From Streptomyces netropsis (lineage in GTDB: Bacteria; Actinomycetota; Actinomycetes; Streptomycetales; Streptomycetaceae): a stretch of DNA of 64,000 bases. Made by a program: the position numbers and the translations under genes. The notes under the pieces were generated by a model, which was given only the letters and a program-made list of their open reading frames with translations, did no database searches and had not been told where the DNA came from. Shown here one piece after another: positions 49,801-55,800 of this stretch (the stretch's first letter is position 1; each line of letters starts with the position of its first letter). The stretch lies in NCBI RefSeq assembly GCF_014203545.1, contig NZ_JACHJG010000004.1:124001-188000 (forward strand), in the 5' to 3' direction.

Positions 49801-52800
49801 GCAGGAAGAACTCGTCACCGGAGAACACCGAGTCGAACCGCTGGGCCTCCAAGGTGGACGTGTTGGTGTGCACCAACTGGTGCAACCGGGCGCTGCCTTG
49901 CCCGCCGGCCGCCCCGGATTCGCGCGGTGCGGTGACCCAGTGGCGCTCGGGTGCGAAGGGGTACGTGGGCAGGGGAACGCGGCGCGGCGTCGTGGTGCGG
50001 GCGAGGAGCTCCCAGTCCACGTTCAGGCCGTCCGCCCAGATGTCCATCAGCTCCCTGTGCTCACCGCGCTCGAGCCATTGCCGCACCGTCTGCTGCTTCT
50101 GCTCGTCGGCCTCGAAGTCCGCGAGCGCTTCGCGGGTCCGCCGCGTCCGGCCGTGGCGCACACCGTCGATGTCCTGGGCTCCGTCGAGGAACGCCCGGAG
50201 CTTCTCGTGCAGTTCGTCCCGGCTCTCCACCAGCAGGGCGAGCCGTTCCTCCATGGCTTCCCGGCCGACCTGGAGCGTGTACGCGATGTCGCCCAGCCGC
50301 GCGGTCCGGCCCCGTTCCGGGAGCCAGCCCACCAGCGCACGCACCTTCTCCCGCAGGCGCTCGGCGTTCTTCGCCGACAGCACCACCAGCTCCGGTGCCG
50401 GGTCGGGCACCGGCCGGTCCTCCGGCCGGGTGTGCTCCTCGAGCAGTACGTTGGCGATGGCGCCATGGGCACCGAACGAGGAGACAGCGGCGATGCGGGG
50501 CACTTCCGCGGTCACCCCCGCGACGGTCCGCGTGGGCCGCTTCCACTGCTCCAGCTCCTGCTGCACGCGGACCGGCGAGTCGGAGAAGTCGATGTAGGGG
50601 TTCAGCTGCCGCGAGTGCAGCGAAGGCGCGATCATCCGGTGCTGCATCTGCAGGACCACCTTGGTGATGCCCGCGATGCCCGCCGCGGCCTCCAGGTGGC
50701 CGATGTTCGACTTGACCGACCCGATCGAGCAGAACCCCGACCTGTCGGTGTCCTCGCGGAACGCCCGGGTCAGACCGGTGATCTCGATCGGGTCACCCAG
50801 CGACGTGCCGGTCCCGTGCGCCTCGACGTAGCTGACGTCCTCCGCGGAGATCCCGGCGTCCCGCAGCGCGGCCACCACCAGGTCGGCCTGCGCCGACGGG
50901 TTGGGCACGGTGGTGCCGTTGGTCTTTCCGCCGTGCCGCGTCGCCACGCCCCGGATCACGGCGTGGATGTGGTCCCCGTCCTCGACGGCCCGGTCCAGGG
51001 GCTTCAGCAGGACGCAGCCCACGCCCTCCCCCGGGACGTAGCCGGTGCCGCCCTCCCCGAACGAGCGGCAACGCCCGTCCGCGGCGAGGAAGTTCAGCTG
51101 GCTGAGCGCCACGTACTTGTTCGGGTGCAGCGACAGGTTCACGCCTGCCGCGAAGGCCATCGACGTCTCGCCGCTCCTGATGCTCTCGCACGCCATGGCG
51201 ACCGCGTACAGCGAAGACGCGCAGGCCGTGTCGACGGTGAGGCTCGGCCCGTGGAGGTCGAGGAAGTAGGAGACGAGGTTGGCGGCCTCCGCACGGTCGG
51301 ACACGTCCTGGCCGCTGTAGAGCTGGTACTCGTTCCAGGTCATGCCCAGGTACACACCGACCTTCCCGGCCCCGTCGGAGCGGAGGCCCTGCCGCGTGTA
51401 CCCGGCGTCCTCCATGGCGGCCCAGGCCGCCTGGAGGACGAGCCGGGTCTGCGGGTCGGTCGCGGCGGCCCGCTTCGGCGGGATGCCGAAGAACATGGCG
51501 TCGAAGTTCTCGGCCCCCTCGATGAAACCGCCCCACTTGCCGGTGGTCTTGCCGGGCTTGGTCTCGGGGTCGTAGTACGCGTCCTTGTCCCACCTGTGCG
51601 GCGGGATCTCCTCGATGCAGTCCTCGCCCTTCCGCAGCACCTCCCAGAACCGGTCGAGGTCGTCGGCGTGCGGGTAGCGGCCGCTGATCCCGATGATGGC
51701 CACGTCCCGGGACCGCCCGGACGTGCTCGGCGCCTCGACGCGCGCGGTCACCCGGGCCTGCCCGGTCGTGGCCGGCAGCGTGGTGGGGGCCGCCGCGGTG
51801 GGGGTCGCCGGGGCAACGGTCCGACCGGTGTCGAGCAGTGCCGTCATCCGCTCCGCGTGTTCGCGGACGAAGTACCCGGCCAGGTCGCGGATGGTGCGGT
51901 ACTCGAAGAACAGCGTGCCGGGGACGGACTCGAAGTCCTTGCCCAGCAGCCGCAGCAGCTCCAGGATCTGGATCGACTCGATGCCGTACTCGCCGAGTTC
52001 GGCGGCGGCGTCGACGCGCTCCGGCTTGATCTTGAAGACCTGGGAGATCTTGCCCTTGAGGTAGTCGACGGCCCCGGTGAACAGGTCGGGGGCGGCCGCC
52101 GCGGCCGGCTCGGCGGTCGAGCGCCGCGGCTCGGGCTCGGCGGGCACCTCCGCCCGCTCGCGTTCGGCGACGCGCAGGACCCGCTCGATCTTCCCCCGCT
52201 CGCCCTTGGCCACCACGACCTGCGTCTCGTCCGAGGCCAGGATCGCCATCAGCGCCCGGATGCCCTCTGCGGTTCCCAGGCCGCGCAGGCCGGAGTGGTC
52301 GAAGTAGAGGGCCTTGGAGGTGGCGTCATGCTCGATGTCCCCGAGCATTCCGCCCTCGTCCCAGTAGGGCCAGTCGACCGAGATGGTCCGGCCGCGGCGC
52401 TCGCCTCCGGCTCGCAGCGCTTCCCGACGGTGGGCGTAGGCGTCGAGGAAGCGGTTGGCGGCCGCGTAGCTGCCCTGCCCGAAGTCACCGAGGTGGGCGG
52501 CGATCGACGAGAACAGGACGAAGAAGTCCAGCGACTCCTCGCGCGTCAGCTCGTCCAGGTGGACGGTTCCGTGCACCTTGGGCGCCAGGACCCCGTCGAA
52601 GTCGGCCTTCGTCGCGGACAGGGCGTCGGTACCCCCCATGACGCCCGCGCTGTGGAAGACCCCGTCCAGAGGGCCGAACCGCGCCCGGGCCGCGTCCAGC
52701 GCGACGCGCACCGCGTCGCGGTCGGCGACGTCGCAGCGCAGGTACTCGACCTGCGCGCCCGCCGCCTCCAGCGCCGCGATCCTCTCCCGCAGGCCCGCGT

Positions 52801-55800
52801 CCAGTGCCCTGCGGCCGAGCAGGACGAGCCTCGCCCGGCACTGCTCGGCCAGGTACCTGCCGAGGTGCCCGCCGAGTTCGCCCGCTCCGCCGCTGATGAG
52901 GTAGACGCCGTTCTCCTTCAGGGGCAGGCCGGACGACACGGGGTCCACGCCACCGGTCCACCGCCGCAGCACCCTCGTCGAACGGACGCCACCGGCACGC
53001 CGGACCTCCTGCCCGCCGCGGGCGGACGTCCCCTCCGCGACGCGGAGTTCGTCCAGCACCCCGACCACCACGGACTCGGCGTCCCGCACCCCGTCGAACT
53101 GGAGGGTGTTCATCCGGATCAGGTGGTTCACGGGGGTCATGGCGCGCGCGAACCCCGAGAGCGACTGCGCCGCCGCCCCGGCGGGTCCCTGCTCCCCCGG
53201 CACGACGGACAGGTGATGGAGTTCGCGTTCGAGCCCGGTGCGGTGTGCTGCCCGGAAGAAGTGGAGCAGGCTCTCCAGCTCGATCGTGCGGTCCGAACCG
53301 TCCGAGGCCAGGGGCCAGAGGTTGGCGACGGCGAGTGGCATCCGCCCCCGCAGGTCCACGGCGGTCAGCAGCCGGTCGAAGTCCGCCTGGCTGCGCCGGT
53401 CGACGACGTAGTGGTCCGCGGCGTGCTCTTCGAACGACGCGCCGGCCCGCACCTGGATCACGGGTCCCGCATGATGCCGGCGGAAGAGCGCGACGCGTGC
53501 CGGTTCGTCGTCGAAGACGAGCAGGGTCGACCCGGAGCCCGCTTCGGAGCCCGGTTCCGCCGTGGTGTGTTCCGCCACCCAGCGCGGCACGTAGAAGTGC
53601 AGGTCCTCGCTTCCGCGGCCCGCGGTCGGCGGCTGCTCCACCGCGGGCTGGTACGGCCCGTCGGTCCAGAACTCCTCACGGGCGAAGGGGTAGGTGGGCA
53701 GGGACGTGACCGGCGGCACCCGGTCGCCGAACAGGCCCTCCCACTCCAGGTCGTAGCCCTGGCGGTACAGGTCGGCCAGCGCGCGCAGGGTGTCCAGGTG
53801 CTTGCTGCGGTCGCCGGCCGGGTCGCCCGCACGCGCGACCAACTGGTTGGCGTACTCGGCGAACGCGGCCTGAGGTGCGAAGTCCCGGGGACGCACGCCC
53901 TGGAACGTGTGGGGTGCTTCCTGTCCTTCGCGTACCTGGCGGAGCAGTCGCACGGCTTCCTCGGGCGTGGCCGCGAGCAGTGCGCAGCGGTGCGCGAAGT
54001 GGTGCCTGCCGACGAGGAGGGTGGCGCTGATCCGGGCGAGATCGCCCTTGTCCTGGCCCCTGTTCTCCAGGAAGGCCAGGAGTTCGGCGACCTCCGCCGT
54101 CAGCGCCTCGGCGGTTTTGGCCGAGAGCACGAGGAGGTGGGGCCGCGCGGGATCACCGGTGTCCACGGCCTCCGGCGCGTCGTACCCCTCGACGACGACG
54201 TGGGCGTTCGTTCCGCTGATTCCGAAGGAGCTGACTGCCCCCAGCCGCTTGCTGCCGGGCCCGCCCTTCCAGGGACGGGTCTCCTTGTTGACGTAGAAGG
54301 GACTCCGCGCCCAGTCGATGTAGTCGCTGTCCTGCTCGCAGTGCAGGCTCGCGGGCAGGGTTTCGTGCCGCAGCGACTGCACCAGGCCGATCAGGCTCAC
54401 CACCCCGGACGCGGCCAGGGTGTGACCGAGGTTGCTCTTGACCGAGGTCAGTGCGCAGTACTGCTTCCTGTCGGTGTACCGGCCGAAGGCGTCGGCGAGG
54501 GCGTTCACCTCGATGGGGTCGCCGAGCCGGGTGCCGGTGCCGTGCGCCACCACGTGCTCGATCCCGCCCGGGTCGATGCCGAACCGCTCGTACACGGAAC
54601 GCAGCAGCGAGGACTGCGCCGACCGGCTGGGCGCGGTGATCCCGTTCGTACGGCCGTCGTAGTTGATGCCGCTTCCCTTGATGACGGCGTGGATCCGGTC
54701 CCCGTCCGCCTGCGCCTTCGAGAGGCGCTTCAGCACCACGACGGCGACCGCCTCGCCCACGACCATCCCGTTGGCGCGCTTGTCGAAGGGGCGGCAGACG
54801 CCGTCGTCGGACAGCATCCCGGCCCGGCTGGCGTGCTGGAAGAACTGGGAGGTCGCGAGGATGTTGACGCCCGCGGCGAGCGCGGTGTCGCACTCGCCGG
54901 TGCGCAGGCTCACGCAGGCCTGGTGCACAGCGGCCAGCCCGGCCGAGCACGCCGTGTTGATCGTGAGGACCGGTCCGGAGAAGTTCAGGAAGTACCCGAG
55001 GCGCGATGCCAGGATGCCGTCGTGGGCGGAGGTGAGGGTTTCACCGCTGCCGGCGACCCGCTGGTAGTCGCCCTGTTCGGCACCGACGAACATGCCCATC
55101 GTGCTGTCGCGCAGCTTCCCGGCGCCGTAGCCCGCGTCCTCCAGTGCCCGCCACGACTCCTGGAGCAGCAGTCGCTGCCGCGGGTCCATGGCCTCGGCCT
55201 CGCTGGGGACGATCTCGAAGAACAGCGGGTCGAACTCGGCCGCGCCGGGCAGCCATCCGCCCTGGGGTTCCTGGTCGCCGGGCGCGCCGGCCCAGTCCCG
55301 CCGTCGTTCCGCCGGAAGGGGCCCGACCACGTCCCGGCCGCCCGCGAGGATGTCCCAGAGGTCATCGGCTGTCCGCGCCTGCGGGAAGCGTCCGCTCAGA
55401 CCGATGATGGCGATGTCGTCCTCGCCGGGAGCGGTGGCCGGTGCGGCACCGGGCTCCGGCCGCGACGACCGGGCGGTGTCCTGCCGCACGGGCAGCGGAT
55501 CCTCGGTCCCCGCGTACGTCCGCGCCACGGCTTCGCTGTGATCTTGGACCAGGTGGTCCTGGAGCATGCCCAACGTGAAGTGCGTGTAGAGGTCCGACGG
55601 TGTGAGTTCGATCCCGTAGTGCTCGCTCAGCTCGGAGGCCAACCGGGTGTTGCCGACCGAGTCGAAGCCCAGGTCGGAGAGCTTGTCAGCCGGTTGGATG
55701 CCGTCCGCCGACAGCTTGAGGACGCCGCAGGCGATACGGCGGAGGTCGGCCCGGACCAGGTCCGCGACCTCCGGCCGGCCACTCGGCTTCGGGGGGAGCT

